Positions 8,863 through 17,654 of a DNA stretch of 64,000 nt are shown here, piece after piece. The position numbers were made by a program, and so were the translations under genes. The stretch comes from DASZHA01 sp049644325 (lineage in GTDB: Bacteria; Chloroflexota; Dormibacteria; DASZGP01): assembly GCA_049644325.1 (NCBI GenBank), contig JBARRR010000039.1, positions 38,909 through 102,908 on the forward strand, written 5' to 3'. The first letter of the stretch is position 1; each line of letters begins with the position of its first letter. The notes under the pieces were generated by a model. The model worked only from the letters and a program-made list of their open reading frames with translations, made no database searches and was not told where the DNA came from.

Positions 8863-9390
8863 CTAGCCTTGCGGGCTGGGGTTGAAGGCGACGTTGCCGG
8901 GGTCGAGCTTGCGGAAGTCCCAGCTGACGATCTTCTCGGGCTGCAGCCGCAGCCAGGCGTGGCGGCCGTCGTGGAAGACAACGTCACCGCCCATGTACCG
9001 GCGCGCAAGGATCAGCTCAGCTGTCTCCAGCTCGGGGTTCGGCTCCCCGGTTCGAGGCTGCTCGCCGATGGGCTCAACCCGGCCGATGAACTCGATGCCT
9101 CGGAGCTCGAAGTAATCGTCGCCGGTATCGACCACCACCGAAACCCGTGGGTCGCGCATCAGGTTGGTCCACCGCTGGCTCTTGAGGATGGAGTAGAGCC
9201 AGATGCTGGCGCCATCCCACGCGTACCACATGGGCGTGACGTGGGGGCGGCCGTCGAAGCCGATCGAGCCAACCCGGCAGGTTCGCTGCTCGGCTAGCAG
9301 CTGCTCCATCTCCTCGGGCGTCAGGGCAATCCGGCGGGCCCGCCGCTGCTGCTGGGGTAGGTTGGGGGTGCTGCCCTCGGGCTCGGTCAT
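8863..9390 (-). CDS. PPOX-class (pyridoxamine 5'-phosphate oxidase-like, FMN/F420-dependent) protein
   Basis: The 175-residue product has the split-barrel flavoprotein pattern. It starts with TPEEMEQLLAEQRTCRVGSI, continues with GRPHVTPMWYAWDG and the strand WLYSILKSQRWTNLMRDPRV, and has VVVDTGDDYFELRGIEF in the core. Proteins of this size in high-GC Gram-positive lineages are often F420- or FMN-dependent reductases or heme-binding; the cofactor cannot be assigned by eye. It is first in a two-gene operon with the M24 protein. CATAAT at 9399-9404 lies 8 nt before the ATG and no Shine-Dalgarno is present, which suggests a leaderless message. Confidence 0.85.
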   Translation of the reverse strand: MTEPEGSTPNLPQQQRRARRIALTPEEMEQLLAEQRTCRVGSIGFDGRPHVTPMWYAWDGASIWLYSILKSQRWTNLMRDPRVSVVVDTGDDYFELRGIEFIGRVEPIGEQPRTGEPNPELETAELILARRYMGGDVVFHDGRHAWLRLQPEKIVSWDFRKLDPGNVAFNPSPQG

Positions 9391-9495
9391 CGAGGCGGAT
9401 TATGCCCGACCCGGGGCCGAGCCGCCTCCACTTCCTCGGCGTCGGGGTGGCCTATCGTGGGCATGTGTCAACGTTCCATGGCACACGATTTCGAG

Positions 9496-9570
9496 TTGAC
9501 TTTTTGGTGCGACTGGGGGTACTGTCCCGTACAACGCACCGCGTCATGACTGATGTGTCATATTCTATGA
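9496..9570 (+). promoter_or_regulatory. Promoter and operator-like region of the acyl-CoA dehydrogenase gene
   Basis: The 258 bp between 9390 and 9649 are unusually AT-rich. They contain TTGACT (9496-9501) spaced 18 nt from TACTGT (9520-9525), a candidate sigma-70-type promoter. Downstream are two overlapping inverted repeats: ATGAC-N6-GTCAT (9546-9561) and TCATA-TTC-TATGA (9558-9570). These could bind a dimeric regulator such as a TetR- or GntR-type fatty-acid repressor, but no regulator gene is adjacent. The ribosome site GAGG lies 6 nt before the ATG. Confidence 0.4.
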
Positions 9571-9648
9571 TCCGTCGGACGGACGCAGGCTTGAATCATT
9601 GTCCGGCCGGGGGTCTCTCGAACCCCCGGAGGACTACCGAGGTACCCC

Positions 9649-10854
9649 ATGATCAGCTTTGAACTGAGCGCTGAGCAGCTCGAGATGAAGCAGTGGATCC
9701 ACGAGTTCGCGGAGAAGAAGATTCGCCCGGCGGCCGCGGAGTGGGACGAGAAGGAAGAGATGCCCTGGCCCATCATCCAGGAGGCGGCCGAGGTCGGCAT
9801 CTACTCGGTTGACTTCCTGCAGCAGACCTTCGCTGGCGACCCCACCGGGCTGCTCGGCCCGATCGCCCAGGAGGAGCTCTTCTGGGGCGACGCCGGTATC
9901 GGGCTAGCGATCATGGGCTCCAGCCTGGCCGCCGCCGGCATCTTCGCCAGCGGGACCCCCGACCAGGTGATGCAGTGGATCCCCGAGTGCTACGGAACTC
10001 CCACCGACATCAAGCTGGGCGCTTTCGCCGTCACCGAGCCCAACGCCGGCTCCGACGTCCGCAGCCTCAAGACCACTGCCAAGCGCGACGGTGACGACTG
10101 GGTGCTGAACGGCACCAAGGTCTTCATCACCAACGGCGGCATCGCCGACACCCACGTGGTGGTGGCCTCCGTCGACCCCGAGCTGGGCGCCAAGGGCCAG
10201 GCTACCTTCGTGGTCCCCAAGGGCACCAAGGGCATCAGCCAGGGCCAGAAGCACAAGAAGCTGGGCATCCGCGCCTCCCATACGGCCGAGGTGGTCCTCG
10301 AGGAGTGCCGCATCCCGGCGGATAACCTGCTCGGCGGCGAGGAGAAGCTCGAGGCCCGGCTGGCCAAGGCCAAGGAGGGCCACGTAAGCAAGGGCTCGGG
10401 GGCGCTGCGCACCTTCGAGATGACCCGCCCGCTGGTGGGCGCTCAGGCGGTCGGCATCGCCCGCGCCGCCTACGAGTACGCGCTGGACTACGCCAAGGAG
10501 CGCGAGGCATTCGGCCGCCCCATCATCGAGAACCAGGCGATCGCCTTCAAGCTGGCTGACATGTGCACCGAGATCGAGGCGTCTCGGATGCTGGTCTGGC
10601 ACGCGGCCTGGATGGCGGCTCAGCAGAAGGACTTCGACAAGGGCCAGGGCTCGATGTCCAAGCTCAAGGCCGGCGAGACCGCGGTCTGGGTCACCGAGCA
10701 GGCCATCCAGATCCTGGGGGGTTACGGCTACATCCGCGATTACCCCGTGGAGCGCTGGTATCGCGACTCCAAGATCTACACCATTTTCGAGGGCACCTCG
10801 GAGATCCAGCGGCTGGTTATCAGCCGCGCCATCTCCGGCAACCGGGCGATGTAG
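9649..10854 (+). CDS. Acyl-CoA dehydrogenase
   Basis: FAD enzyme introducing the alpha-beta double bond in acyl-CoA thioesters, passing electrons to electron-transfer flavoprotein. The 401-residue product has the family's all-alpha/beta-barrel/all-alpha layout: the FAVTEPNAGSDV signature about 124-135, KVFITNGG about 156-163, the RXXFGRPI-type ERAFGR-like segment (EREAFGRPI about 284-292) and the C-terminal GGYGYIRDYPVERWYRD followed by FEGTSEIQR, whose Glu is the usual catalytic base of short/medium-chain members. Chain-length preference is unknown. It is a single gene with its own promoter region and good ribosome site. Confidence 0.95.
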   Translation: MISFELSAEQLEMKQWIHEFAEKKIRPAAAEWDEKEEMPWPIIQEAAEVGIYSVDFLQQTFAGDPTGLLGPIAQEELFWGDAGIGLAIMGSSLAAAGIFASGTPDQVMQWIPECYGTPTDIKLGAFAVTEPNAGSDVRSLKTTAKRDGDDWVLNGTKVFITNGGIADTHVVVASVDPELGAKGQATFVVPKGTKGISQGQKHKKLGIRASHTAEVVLEECRIPADNLLGGEEKLEARLAKAKEGHVSKGSGALRTFEMTRPLVGAQAVGIARAAYEYALDYAKEREAFGRPIIENQAIAFKLADMCTEIEASRMLVWHAAWMAAQQKDFDKGQGSMSKLKAGETAVWVTEQAIQILGGYGYIRDYPVERWYRDSKIYTIFEGTSEIQRLVISRAISGNRAM

Positions 10855-10887
10855 CCGGCGGGGGTCCGCTCCCGCCCCCTGGTGGCG

Positions 10888-11718
10888 CTACGGCCTGCGG
10901 GCCCGGATCGAGAAGCTCAGCGGGATCCGCGGCCGGCCCGGTGGCATCCGGTACCAGCGGCCGGGCTCGTCGGGATCGTCTTCGTCCAGCTCCAGGATCG
11001 GCAGCATCTGGAACGGGATGCGGTCGTGCTCGTGCACAAACTCGATCACCAGGCCGGCGCCGGCGAGGGCGCTGACGACCTGGCCCAGGGTCCAGGTCCA
11101 CTCGTACGTGCGCCGGTTGACGACGGCCTCCTCGCGGTCGGCATAGCTCCCCTGGCTCTCGAACTGCTGTGGGAAATGGCCGGGGAAGTAGTCGTACCTG
11201 ACCTTCAGGTCGGCGAGGTCGGAGCTCTCGTCGTCGAAGGTCCAGGCGACGGGATGGCCCTCGGCGATGTAGAACGCGCCACCCGGTTCCAGGAAGTGGG
11301 CCACCACCTCGGCCCAGTGGCCGAGATCCGGCAGCCAGCCGATCACGCCCCACGAGGTGAAGACGATGTCGAAGGTCCCATCGAGGTTGTTGGGCAGGTC
11401 GTCGATCGAGGAGAGGACGAAGGTGGCGTCGACCCCGCAGGCCGCGGCCAGCCGGCGGGCCTCGTCGATCGCGGCCTCGGCAAAGTCCACGCCCGTGACC
11501 AGGGCTCCGAGGCGCGCCCAGGAGACGGTCTCGGTCCCGATGTGGCATTGCAGGTGCAGCAGTCGCCGCCCCTCAACCGGGCCCACCTCGTCGATCTCCA
11601 GGCGGTGCAGCGAGCTGCCGCCGCCGCGCAGCCGGTCGAGGTCGTAGAAGGCGGTGCCGGGGTGAAGGCGGGCCAGCTCGTTCCAGCGACGCTTGTTGAC
11701 CTCCAGGTACTCGCTCAT
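10888..11718 (-). CDS. Class I SAM-dependent methyltransferase
   Basis: The 276-residue product has methyltransferase motif I in the form LLHLQCHIGTETVSWARLG (about 53-71), then VTGVDFAEAAIDEARRLA (motif II) and FDIVFTSWGVIGWL (motif IV). The LQCHIG variant of motif I occurs in a subgroup of small-molecule methyltransferases in soil bacteria. The C-terminal part has a large cap with many aromatic residues (RTYEWTWTLG). The substrate is unknown. It lies 26 bp downstream of the gene that starts at 12671 and may share its transcript. Confidence 0.88.
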   Translation of the reverse strand: MSEYLEVNKRRWNELARLHPGTAFYDLDRLRGGGSSLHRLEIDEVGPVEGRRLLHLQCHIGTETVSWARLGALVTGVDFAEAAIDEARRLAAACGVDATFVLSSIDDLPNNLDGTFDIVFTSWGVIGWLPDLGHWAEVVAHFLEPGGAFYIAEGHPVAWTFDDESSDLADLKVRYDYFPGHFPQQFESQGSYADREEAVVNRRTYEWTWTLGQVVSALAGAGLVIEFVHEHDRIPFQMLPILELDEDDPDEPGRWYRMPPGRPRIPLSFSIRARRP

Positions 11719-11744
11719 CGGCTATCGGGCGAAGACGATCACGC

Positions 11745-12671
11745 CTACTGCACCACGACAGTCACGGTGTAGGCGTTGCCGTTGGCGATGCCGATGCCCA
11801 GGTCGGTCCGACCGCTGGCGAGGCCTTGATATGTGGTCACGAAGCCGCTGTCGGTGCCGCCGACCTTGTCGCAGGCGACCTGCCGTAGCACCTGGGGGTT
11901 GGAAACCTCGGGGCAGCCCTCGGCGCCCCGAAAGAGGATGGGTGAGCTGGTCTGGCCGATGGAGAGTGTGGCGATGATGTTGTGACTCTGCGAAGGCGTC
12001 ACCACGACACAGCCGCGGGCACAGGGGTTGTTCTGGCCCTGGGCCGCCCCGGTGGCCCCCGCGAAGAGAGCGGGGAGGAAACGGAGCCCGAAGAAGAGGC
12101 CGACCACGATCAGCAGGACGGCGGTCCCGCTGAGCCCGGCGGCTCGCGCGCGCCGGCCACGGCCATACATCAGGTTGCGCTCGACGTAGTCGACCTGGCC
12201 GATGCCGGGCGCCGCCTCGCCGCGCTCCAGGCGCTTGACGACGTCGCGGACCAGGCCGGCCGAGGGACTTCCCGGCGGCCGTCCCCTGGCTTCGACCACA
12301 CCCCCCGGAGCGATGGTCCAGACCGCCGAGCTGACCGCCGCGCCGTCCACCGGTCCGGCCCGGGCGCTGCCGTCGACGGCGATCACCAACACCCCGGGGG
12401 CGACCCGTCGCTGGATGGCGTTGGGGGTGAGGTTCTCTGCCGCCCATACCGCCGCCGCTCGGGCAGCCTCCTGGGGGTCGACGCCGGGCTCGGTGAAGCC
12501 GATCAGCGAGGGCCGCGGCCCCAGGTGCTTGAGGGCCAGGCGGACGAAGCGGTCGCGGATGCCGGTGAAGCGCTCGTCACTGGCGTCGATCAACCGATAT
12601 CCCGAGGGCACGATACGCAGCAGCGCCGCCCGGGCCAGGTCATCGGCGGTGTAGGGCTGGTTATCCTCCAT
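11745..12671 (-). CDS. Single-pass membrane protein of unknown function
   Basis: The 308-residue product has a soluble N-terminal part of about 175 residues, rich in Ala, Arg and Pro, and one hydrophobic segment near 182-208 (SGTAVLLIVVGLFFGLRFLP). A C-terminal domain of about 95 residues containing four Cys (CARGC, CPEV, ACDK) is probably outside the membrane. No known domain is recognised. TATCGT lies 6 nt before the ATG without a Shine-Dalgarno, another leaderless candidate. It is divergent from the SRPBCC gene. Confidence 0.65.
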   Translation of the reverse strand: MEDNQPYTADDLARAALLRIVPSGYRLIDASDERFTGIRDRFVRLALKHLGPRPSLIGFTEPGVDPQEAARAAAVWAAENLTPNAIQRRVAPGVLVIAVDGSARAGPVDGAAVSSAVWTIAPGGVVEARGRPPGSPSAGLVRDVVKRLERGEAAPGIGQVDYVERNLMYGRGRRARAAGLSGTAVLLIVVGLFFGLRFLPALFAGATGAAQGQNNPCARGCVVVTPSQSHNIIATLSIGQTSSPILFRGAEGCPEVSNPQVLRQVACDKVGGTDSGFVTTYQGLASGRTDLGIGIANGNAYTVTVVVQ

Positions 12672-12676
12672 GTGGA

Positions 12677-12682
12677 TACGAT
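12677..12682 (+). promoter_or_regulatory. -10 element shared by a divergent pair
   Basis: In the 38 bp between the starts at 12671 (-) and 12710 (+), the sequence ATACGATA gives TACGAT on the plus strand (12677-12682) and TATCGT on the minus strand. The two promoters therefore overlap almost completely. The plus-strand gene has a leader with GAGGAGG; the minus-strand one would be leaderless. Confidence 0.4.
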
Positions 12683-12709
12683 AGGGCGCATTCGCGAGGA
12701 GGTCTGGAC

Positions 12710-13237
12710 GTGGGCAACACGGTTGAGAACAGCATCGAGATCGACAGTCCCATCGGCGACGTGTTCGCGTTCGTCGACGACTACCAGAACGTGACCAAGT
12801 ACATCGTGGGCATGACCGAGTACAAGCCGCTGACCAAGCAGACCAGCGGCCAGGGCTCGCAATTTCGGTTCGTCAAGAAGACCACCGGGCTGCCGGACAT
12901 CAAGTCAGACGTCGAGATCACCGACTGGGCCAAGGACAAGAAGATCAGCTTCAAATCGTTCGCCGGCTTTGACAACGGCGGCACCTACACGTTCTCGACC
13001 AAGGGCGGGGCGACGGTGGTCAAGCTGAGCAACTCCTACGACCTCGCCAGCCTGATGGGGGGCGGCCGCGGTGGGATCTTTGGCGGCATCGGTAAGGCCG
13101 TCGGGGGCGTCGCCTCCAAGGCGGCGGAGGGCCAGGTGCGCAAGGACCTGACCAGGTCGCTGGAGAACCTCCGCGACAAGGTGGAGGCGACAGCCAAGAA
13201 GCCCGCGGCCAAGAAAGCGGCGGCCCGAAAGGCATAG
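12710..13237 (+). CDS. SRPBCC (START/Bet v1-like) domain protein with Lys/Ala-rich tail
   Basis: The 175-residue product begins with NTVENSIEIDSPIGDVFAFV, the usual first strand and helix of SRPBCC/polyketide-cyclase-like proteins, followed by a beta-sheet body to about 115. Residues 115-135 are a glycine-rich segment (MGGGRGGIFGGIGKAVGG). The C-terminus is a long helix ending in repeated Lys/Ala motifs (AKKPAAKKAAARKA), reminiscent of nucleic-acid or polyphosphate-binding tails. These folds bind hydrophobic ligands; no ligand can be named. GTG start with GAGGAGG 8 nt upstream. The alpha/beta hydrolase gene follows after 8 bp. Confidence 0.8.
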   Translation: MGNTVENSIEIDSPIGDVFAFVDDYQNVTKYIVGMTEYKPLTKQTSGQGSQFRFVKKTTGLPDIKSDVEITDWAKDKKISFKSFAGFDNGGTYTFSTKGGATVVKLSNSYDLASLMGGGRGGIFGGIGKAVGGVASKAAEGQVRKDLTRSLENLRDKVEATAKKPAAKKAAARKA

Positions 13238-13245
13238 GACAGACG

Positions 13246-14145
13246 GTGAGCCCCCGCCGGCCGGGCGGCGCCGCCGGCAAGCTCAACGCTGCTCCGACGG
13301 CGCCGGACAACGCGCCCGTCGAGCTGGAGCCCCAGTATGCCCAGGTGGGGCCGGCCAGCGTCTACCACTACGACGTGGGCACCGGCCCGGCGGTGCTGTT
13401 GCTGCACGGCTGGAACCACCACGCCGAGGCGTGGATCCGAAACGTCGGGCCGCTGTCGAAGGCCGGGTACCGCGTGGTGGTCCCCGACCTGCCCGGCTTT
13501 GGCCGGTCGGGCATGCCTCGGATCGACTACTCGCTGAAGGGCTACGCCCGCTTCGTCACCCGCTTCCTCGACGAGCTGGGCATCGACCGGGCGACGATCG
13601 CGGGCAGCTCGATGGGCGGCGCCATTGCGCTGAAGACCGCCGCCGACCACCCTGAACGGGTCAGCGCCGTCGTCGGCGTCGACCCGGCGGGGATGTTCAC
13701 CAGCGCGCCCAAGCTGTGGTCGTTGCTGGCGTCGCCGCTCCTGAGGGCTGCGGTCCGGCCCTTCGTGGGTCACCGTCGCATCCTCGAGGAGTCGCACAAG
13801 AACGCCTACTACGACCGGGCGCTGTCGTCACCTCAGCAGGTCGACGTGATGGCCGAGGCCCACCTGCAGCCGGGGTACAAGGAGCACTTCATGCGGATGG
13901 CCGAGCGCCTGACCGACTCCGAGCAGGAGCTGCTCTGGGATGTGCTGCCGCAGCTGAAGATGCCGGTGCTGGTGACCTGGGGACGCCAGGACCGGACCCT
14001 GCCGGTGCAGCACGCCTACCGGGCCGCGCAACGTATGCCCGACGCCGAGCTGATCCTCTACGACCACTGCGGGCACCTGCCGATGTACGAGAAGGCCGAG
14101 GACTTCAACCGCGACCTGGTCGACTTCCTGCGCCGGCGTCTCTGA
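13246..14145 (+). CDS. Alpha/beta hydrolase
   Basis: The 299-residue product has the full hydrolase triad context: oxyanion segment LLHGWNHHAEAW (about 51-62), nucleophile elbow AGSSMGGA (about 119-126), acid WGRQDRTLP (about 247-255) and base histidine DHCGHLPMYE (about 276-285). Substrate is unknown; such proteins include esterases, haloalkane dehalogenase relatives and C-C hydrolases. It starts with GTG 8 bp after the SRPBCC gene and is probably co-transcribed with it, which suggests a shared lipophilic substrate (inference). Confidence 0.88.
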   Translation: MSPRRPGGAAGKLNAAPTAPDNAPVELEPQYAQVGPASVYHYDVGTGPAVLLLHGWNHHAEAWIRNVGPLSKAGYRVVVPDLPGFGRSGMPRIDYSLKGYARFVTRFLDELGIDRATIAGSSMGGAIALKTAADHPERVSAVVGVDPAGMFTSAPKLWSLLASPLLRAAVRPFVGHRRILEESHKNAYYDRALSSPQQVDVMAEAHLQPGYKEHFMRMAERLTDSEQELLWDVLPQLKMPVLVTWGRQDRTLPVQHAYRAAQRMPDAELILYDHCGHLPMYEKAEDFNRDLVDFLRRRL

Positions 14146-14184
14146 GCCGCGAGTCCAACACCGCCTCCGCGGAGGCGGCGCCGG

Positions 14185-14577
14185 CTAAGCCCGGAGCTGC
14201 CTGAGCCGCAGCCCGGCGGCGACTAGGAGGGCCAGCGCCAGCAGGCTGAGCAGGGGGATGTCGGTCTGGGGGTTGCCGCCGAGGTCGCGATCGATGACGT
14301 GGCTGATGACGTGGACCGTGGCGGCGATGCCACCGGCGGTGAGGCTCACGAGCAGGGCATCGCTCCACGCCAGGGCGAGGAACAGCGCCATGCCCAGCCC
14401 CAGCTGGAACGCGCCGACGTCGTGGATGAAGTGCTGGTTGTACGGCGGGAAGACCGCAAGCCGGGCGAAGAACGACTGCGGGTCGAGGAGGGCCCAGAAA
14501 CCGATGCCGAGGTTGAAGAGGCCCACAACCACCACAACCACGCGTGTGGCCAAGGTGGCCGGCTTCCCACCCCTCAT
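14185..14577 (-). CDS. Small four-helix integral membrane protein
   Basis: The 130-residue product has four hydrophobic segments at about 12-31, 53-71, 76-95 and 108-125, with short polar loops and a basic C-terminus (RLRQLRA). This size and helix pattern resembles uncharacterised DoxX/DUF4383-like membrane proteins, but I cannot assign a family firmly. The ATG at 14577 is preceded by GGAGG at normal spacing on the minus strand, so the longer open frame upstream is not used. It lies 35 bp downstream of the MmpL gene in the same direction and may be the third gene of the tetR-mmpL operon. Confidence 0.75.
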   Translation of the reverse strand: MRGGKPATLATRVVVVVVGLFNLGIGFWALLDPQSFFARLAVFPPYNQHFIHDVGAFQLGLGMALFLALAWSDALLVSLTAGGIAATVHVISHVIDRDLGGNPQTDIPLLSLLALALLVAAGLRLRQLRA

Positions 14578-14612
14578 CGTTTCGCCTCCTTCGTCGATTG
14601 GCAAGCCAGGAC

Positions 14613-17600
14613 CTACTTCGCCGGCTGCATCCGGGGCCGGCCGCCGGCCTTGGCGGAGCCGCCGGTGGCTTCCAGGGCCTCGACCCGGGCCCGGCTCATG
14701 CCGAAGTGCGGCCACCAGTTCCATTTGCCGAGGAGCACCGCCACCGCGGGGACCACGAAGCTGCGCACCACAAAGGTGTCCAGCAGCAGCCCGAAGGTGA
14801 TGGCGAAGCCGGTTTCGGCGATGTTGAGCACGGGCGACGTGACCATCGCCGCGAACGTTCCGGCGAAGATGATCCCTGCCGATGTGATGATTGCGCCGGT
14901 TCGGCGGATGGCGCGTCCAATGCCCTCCTTGGGATCCGCGAGAACCTCCTCGCGGACGCGCGACATCAGGAAGATGTTGTAGTCGGCGCCCACCGCCACC
15001 AGCATGACGAAGGCGAAGATGGGCACCGTCCAGTCAATCGCCCCCTTGTGCAGGAGGTACTGCCAGACGACGGTGGTAAAGCCCATGGCGGCGGCGTACG
15101 AGACCAGCACCGACGCCAGCAGGTAGACCGGTGCCACCAGGCTGCGAAGCAGCAGGATCAGGACCAACAGCACACCGACCAGCACCGCGATCGCCACCAC
15201 CAGGAAGTCGCGGGTGAAGAGGGTGCGGAGGTTGTCGTTCTGGGGCGCGAACCCGGCGGCCAGGACGTGGGCGCTGCCCAGACGGGTCCCGGACAGGGTG
15301 GTCGAGGCGGCTGACTTCTCCTTCTGCACCCGGTCCATCGCCGCTGTGCTGAAAGGGTCGTCCTTGCCCAACACCACGATCCGGGCGGTGGTGCCGTCGC
15401 TGGAGATGAAGTAGTAGCGGGCCAGCGCCAGCTGCGGGTTGTTGAGCTGGTCGGGCGGGATGAAGAAGCTGTCGCTGCCATTGGCGGCGACGGAGTTGAG
15501 ATAGTCGGCGGCCTGGCCCAGGCCGGTCTTGAGCTGTTCGGTCCCTGAGGCGATCTGGCCCACGCCGCCACTGACCTGGCTGGCGCCGCCGCTCACCTGG
15601 CTGGCGCCACCGGCCAGCTGGCCCAACTTGTCCTTGAACGTCTGCTCACCCGCCTCCAGCTGCTGCACCCCCGCCTGCGCCTGGACCAGGCCGGCGTGGA
15701 GTTGGCCGAGGCCGTCGGCAAGGCTGCCGTTGCCGGTGGCGATCTTGTCGGCGCCGGCCTTCATGCCTCGCAGGCCCGGCAGCAGCTGGTTGGTCTCGGC
15801 GTCGTACACCCCCTGGACGTGGGCCTTGGCGGTGGCGCAGTTGACGCTGATGGCGCAGGTGGGGTCGGTGTTGAGCAGGATCAGGGCGGTGTTCAAATGC
15901 TCCGTGGCCAGCTGCACGCCCCCAATGGACGCGTCCAGCCCGGCTGAGAGCTGCTTGGCGCCGTCGCGGAGCTGGGCCGAGCCAGCCTGGGCCGACGCCG
16001 AGCCTGACACCGCCTGCCCCAACCCGGAGTTCTCCTGTTGCAGGCCGGCGATGAAGGGGTCGACGCTGTTCTGCGCCTGCTGGGCGCCGCCGGCGACCTG
16101 GCCGGCGCCGTTGGCCACCTGCCCGCTGCCGTCCTTGAGCTGCTGCACGCCGCCGCTACCCGCCTGCAGCTGGTCGCGGGCCTGCTGCAGGCCCTGGCCC
16201 ACCTGGCCGGCCTGGTAGGGGATCGAGGCCTGGGGGATGCGGTCGCCACCCGGCTGGGTGAAGCTGCGCACCGACGTCACGCCGGGGACCCTGGTCTCGG
16301 ACTTGGTGACGCTGTCGAGGAGGGCCAGGTCCTGGGGGTTGCGGAGGTCGTGGTCCGACTGCACCAGGATGTAGTCGGGCAGGATCTCGCCGGCGGTGTA
16401 GTGATGGTCGAGGGTGTAGAGCCCCTGGATGCTTTCGTTGCCCTGCGGCTGGGGCGTGCGCTCGTCGTAGGTCAGCTTCATCAGCGGGTAGAGCCCGGCC
16501 AGCGCCAGCAGCGGGATCAGGGCCATGACCAGCACCTGGCGGGGCCGCGACACGATCAGCCGGGAGGCGCCACTCCAGAAGCGGCTGCTCTTCTCGTTCT
16601 CGATCTTCTGGGGCCAGAAGAAGCGCTTGCCCCCGATCGCGATCAGCGCCGGCGTCAGCGTCAGGCCCGCCACCAGGGTAATCGCCACCGACACCGCGAT
16701 CGCCGGCCCGGTGGTGTTGAACAGCGACACGTTGGCCTGGGTCATGGCCAGGCCGCCGATGACCACGGTGGCGGCGGCGGTGGCGATCGCCTCACCGACC
16801 CGCCGGGTCGCGGTCTTGAGGGCTTTGGGCTTGTCCTCCCCGCGCGACATCTGCTCTTTGAAGCGGCTGATCAGGAAGATGCAGTAGTCCGTGCCCGCGC
16901 CGAAGACGATGGCCAGTAAGAACGTCTCGGTGAACGACGCCACCTTGATGTAGTGGAGCCCGAGGAGGGCGACGATAGGCCGCACCACCAGGATCGCCAG
17001 CACGATCGTGGTCAACGGGATCAGCGGCGTCACCGGCGACCGATAGATCACCAGCAGGATCACGATCAGCAAGATCAATGTGATGACCGTGGTCTGGCTG
17101 ACGCTCGATTCGATGCTCTTCTGGAAGTCGGCGATGATCGCGGTGTCGCCGGTGACGTAGGTGGTCAGGTCGGCGGGCCGATCCTGCTTGACCAGGTCGC
17201 GGAGGAAGAACGCGTCGCCATCGGCGCTCGGGGTGCCCACCGCGGCCTTGAGCCCTACGGGAATGTAGAGCGCCTTGCCGTCCTTGCTCTCAACCGCCGA
17301 TTTGAACTCGGGGTGGGAAATGTAGTCCTGGACGAAGGCGACCCGGTCAGGATGCTGGTTGAGGCGGCCCACCACCATGGCGTAGTAGTCCCTGTCCGTC
17401 TGGGAGATGCCGTCCTTGTTCTCCAGGACCAGGATCGCGTAGCCCCCCGCGTCGGAGCCGGCGAACTTCTCGCCCATAACCTTGTAGGCCTGCATGACGT
17501 CGGCGCTGGCCGGTAGGAATGGCGTGGCGTCGCGCTTGACGACCTCCTCGAGCTGGGGGATGAAGATGTTGAGCAGCACGGCGGCCAGCACCCAGGCCCC

Positions 17601-17654
17601 GATGATTGGGTACCGAAAGCGGGTGGCGAACTCGCCGAGCCTGCGGAAGACCAT
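14613..17654 (-). CDS. MMPL/RND-family membrane transporter
   Basis: The 1013-residue product is a proton-driven RND-type transporter of the MmpL group, which usually exports lipids or hydrophobic compounds. Each half has one leading helix, an extracytoplasmic loop and a five-helix bundle. The proton-relay segments are FGAGTDYCIFLISR (first half, about 251-264) and VAVGADYNIFLMSR (second half). The second loop carries a long array of heptads of the type QL/QV-x-x-G-x-x with Gly and Gln, like the coiled region of YhgE/Pip and ESX-type proteins. The gene overlaps the tetR gene by one base (TGATG), so they form one operon, and the TetR protein is the likely regulator. Confidence 0.93.
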   Translation of the reverse strand: MVFRRLGEFATRFRYPIIGAWVLAAVLLNIFIPQLEEVVKRDATPFLPASADVMQAYKVMGEKFAGSDAGGYAILVLENKDGISQTDRDYYAMVVGRLNQHPDRVAFVQDYISHPEFKSAVESKDGKALYIPVGLKAAVGTPSADGDAFFLRDLVKQDRPADLTTYVTGDTAIIADFQKSIESSVSQTTVITLILLIVILLVIYRSPVTPLIPLTTIVLAILVVRPIVALLGLHYIKVASFTETFLLAIVFGAGTDYCIFLISRFKEQMSRGEDKPKALKTATRRVGEAIATAAATVVIGGLAMTQANVSLFNTTGPAIAVSVAITLVAGLTLTPALIAIGGKRFFWPQKIENEKSSRFWSGASRLIVSRPRQVLVMALIPLLALAGLYPLMKLTYDERTPQPQGNESIQGLYTLDHHYTAGEILPDYILVQSDHDLRNPQDLALLDSVTKSETRVPGVTSVRSFTQPGGDRIPQASIPYQAGQVGQGLQQARDQLQAGSGGVQQLKDGSGQVANGAGQVAGGAQQAQNSVDPFIAGLQQENSGLGQAVSGSASAQAGSAQLRDGAKQLSAGLDASIGGVQLATEHLNTALILLNTDPTCAISVNCATAKAHVQGVYDAETNQLLPGLRGMKAGADKIATGNGSLADGLGQLHAGLVQAQAGVQQLEAGEQTFKDKLGQLAGGASQVSGGASQVSGGVGQIASGTEQLKTGLGQAADYLNSVAANGSDSFFIPPDQLNNPQLALARYYFISSDGTTARIVVLGKDDPFSTAAMDRVQKEKSAASTTLSGTRLGSAHVLAAGFAPQNDNLRTLFTRDFLVVAIAVLVGVLLVLILLLRSLVAPVYLLASVLVSYAAAMGFTTVVWQYLLHKGAIDWTVPIFAFVMLVAVGADYNIFLMSRVREEVLADPKEGIGRAIRRTGAIITSAGIIFAGTFAAMVTSPVLNIAETGFAITFGLLLDTFVVRSFVVPAVAVLLGKWNWWPHFGMSRARVEALEATGGSAKAGGRPRMQPAK
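15571..15612. repeat. 21-bp tandem repeat inside the MMPL gene
   Basis: Two adjacent 21-bp units differ at only two positions. On the coding strand they encode consecutive 7-residue units GGASQVS and related Gly/Gln heptads of the extracytoplasmic coiled region. This is the clearest DNA-level copy in a longer protein-level heptad array. Confidence 0.8.
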
